NCBI GenBank assembly: GCA_035716025.1
Contig: DASTKH010000026.1
Coordinates: 1-24,783 of the forward strand
Reading direction: 5' to 3'
Origin: JADGHE01 sp035716025
Lineage (GTDB): Bacteria > Pseudomonadota > Alphaproteobacteria > Rhizobiales > Xanthobacteraceae
DNA length: 24,783 nucleotides
This document shows, one piece after another, positions 23,862 to 24,783 of the stretch. Each line of letters opens with the position of its first letter. Within the stretch, counting starts at the first letter, position 1. The notes under the pieces are model-generated. The model did no database searches, had not been told where the DNA came from, and saw only the letters and a list, made by a program, of their open reading frames with translations. The position numbers and the translations under genes were made by a program.

Positions 23862-24614
23862 ATGAGCGCGCGGCGGCCGCTGGTGGCCGGCAACTGGAAA
23901 ATGAACGGGCTTTCCCATTCTCTCGCCGAGTTGCGCGCCATCCTGGCCGGCGCGCCGGAGGTTTCGGCGACGGACCTGCTCGTTGCCCCTCCGGCGACGC
24001 TGCTCGCGAGCTTTGCGGCGGCCGCGCGCGGTTCCGCAGTGGCCATCGCCGGACAGGATTGCCATGCCGAGCCGAGCGGAGCCTATACGGGCGACATTTC
24101 GGCAGAAATGATCGCCGATGCCGGTGCGACCGCCGTCATTGTCGGGCACTCGGAGCGGCGCATTTATCACAAGGAGACCGACGCGGACGTTCGCGCCAAG
24201 GCCCGCGCCGCGTGGCGGGCGGGCCTCACCGCCATCGTCTGTATCGGCGAGACCCAATCGGAGCGCGAGGCCGGCCGGACGCTTGACGTCGTCGGGACTC
24301 AGCTTGCCGGCTCGGTACCGGACGGCGCGACGCCTGCCAACCTAGTCGTCGCCTACGAGCCCGTCTGGGCAATTGGCAGCGGCTTGACGCCCACCCCCGC
24401 CGACGTCGCAGCGGTCCACGGCTTCGTCCGCGAGCGGCTGAGCGCCCGGCTCGGGGCGGCCGGAGAACGCGTTCGGATCCTCTACGGCGGGTCCGTGAAG
24501 CCCAGCAATGCCAAGAGCTTGCTGGAGGTTGCCGATGTCGACGGGGCGCTCGTCGGCGGCGCAAGCCTGAAGGCGGCGGATTTTCTCGCCATTGCCGCCG
24601 CCTACCGCGACTAG
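23862..24614 (+). CDS. tpiA: Triosephosphate isomerase
   Basis: Interconverts dihydroxyacetone phosphate and glyceraldehyde 3-phosphate in glycolysis and gluconeogenesis. It is a cytosolic (beta/alpha)8 barrel of 250 residues. Active-site residues are Asn11 and Lys13 (GNWKMNG), His96 (IVGHSERR) and Glu166 (AYEPVWAIG), with flexible loop 6 following. The phosphate-binding GGSVKPSNA (209-217) and GALVGGASL (228-236) are intact. AGAGGAGAG lies 7 nt before the ATG at 23862. The same frame is open far upstream, but that part is only the antisense of ppiD. It is divergent from ppiD. The secG and pyrG genes that often follow tpiA in related bacteria are not found in the remaining sequence. Confidence 0.98.
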   Translation: MSARRPLVAGNWKMNGLSHSLAELRAILAGAPEVSATDLLVAPPATLLASFAAAARGSAVAIAGQDCHAEPSGAYTGDISAEMIADAGATAVIVGHSERRIYHKETDADVRAKARAAWRAGLTAIVCIGETQSEREAGRTLDVVGTQLAGSVPDGATPANLVVAYEPVWAIGSGLTPTPADVAAVHGFVRERLSARLGAAGERVRILYGGSVKPSNAKSLLEVADVDGALVGGASLKAADFLAIAAAYRD

Positions 24615-24645
24615 TCTAGATTTGGCCGTAACGCGCCGCTGAGCG

Positions 24646-24783
24646 TCAGTTGGTGGTGCCGTTCAGCCCCGCCTGCTGGACGACCTTGGCCCAGCGCTGC
24701 ATTTCGTGGCGCACGAATGCGGCGAACTCCTCGGGTGTCGAACCGACCGGCTCGGCGGCAAGCGTCCTGAAGCGCTCCAGAAT
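24646..24783 (-). CDS. Bug/TctC-type tripartite tricarboxylate transporter solute-binding protein (C-terminal fragment)
   Basis: The last 45 codons of a minus-strand gene that continues beyond the window. The ending LAAEPVGSTPEEFAAFVRHE, then MQRWAKVVQQAGLNGTTN, is characteristic of Bug family periplasmic binding proteins (PF03401), which deliver small carboxylates or other metabolites to TctAB or act as sensors. Nothing can be said about the ligand or signal peptide from this fragment. It is convergent with tpiA at a distance of 31 bp. The family call rests only on the conserved C-terminal segment. Confidence 0.82.
   Translation of the reverse strand: MLERFRTLAAEPVGSTPEEFAAFVRHEMQRWAKVVQQAGLNGTTN

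Noticed and set aside
1..24783. CRISPR array, transposase, integrase, toxin-antitoxin or phage genes
   Set aside because: No regularly spaced repeats, terminal inverted repeats with a transposase, or such proteins were found. The tRNA genes have no adjacent integrase or duplicated 3' end.

Overview
The window is a GC-rich chromosomal segment, about two thirds G+C by eye, with strong third-position bias. Gene content and order point to an alphaproteobacterium, most likely of the order Hyphomicrobiales (Rhizobiales). The supporting signs are a trpE-trpG-trpD-trpC-moaC-moeA-lexA run, a gltX/comEC/lexA neighbourhood, a double cold-shock-domain protein, an NDUFS4-like complex I accessory protein beside tRNA-Pro, and a GTTC-N7-GTTC LexA operator. 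I cannot name the genus.

Layout. Positions 1-1186 (minus) hold a Tat-exported MltB-type lytic transglycosylase cut by the window edge. tRNA-Glu and glyoxalase I follow on the minus strand. From 2.3 to 5.0 kb (plus) come an H-NS family protein, a sirtuin deacylase, a double cold-shock-domain protein, tRNA-Pro and the NDUFS4-like protein. From 5.1 to 10.5 kb (minus) come an unpartnered xanthine dehydrogenase/CO dehydrogenase-type molybdopterin large subunit, citrate synthase (gltA) and glutamyl-tRNA synthetase (gltX). Glutaminyl-tRNA synthetase (glnS) diverges from gltX and is followed by comEC (plus, to 14.8 kb).

From 14.8 to 23.7 kb everything is on the minus strand. In transcription order it reads ppiD-type folding factor, trpE, trpG, trpD, trpC, moaC, moeA, lexA. 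TrpE and TrpG make anthranilate, TrpD adds the phosphoribosyl group and TrpC closes the indole ring. MoaC makes cyclic pyranopterin and MoeA inserts molybdenum, the cofactor chemistry that the molybdoenzyme subunit at 5-7.4 kb would need. LexA has its own promoter with an SOS operator. Triosephosphate isomerase (tpiA) diverges from ppiD, and the last 138 bases are the C-terminus of a Bug/TctC-type solute-binding protein on the minus strand.

Most of the window is conserved housekeeping. I found no mobile element, CRISPR array or clearly novel system, and no gene-free stretch above 300 bases. The points worth a second look are a glnS lodged between gltX and comEC, the orphan molybdoenzyme large subunit, an overlapping LexA operator array plus a second GTTC-N7-GTTC before comEC, a perfect 11-bp inverted repeat between ppiD and tpiA, and RNA-structure candidates in the hns leader and at the trpD/trpC junction.
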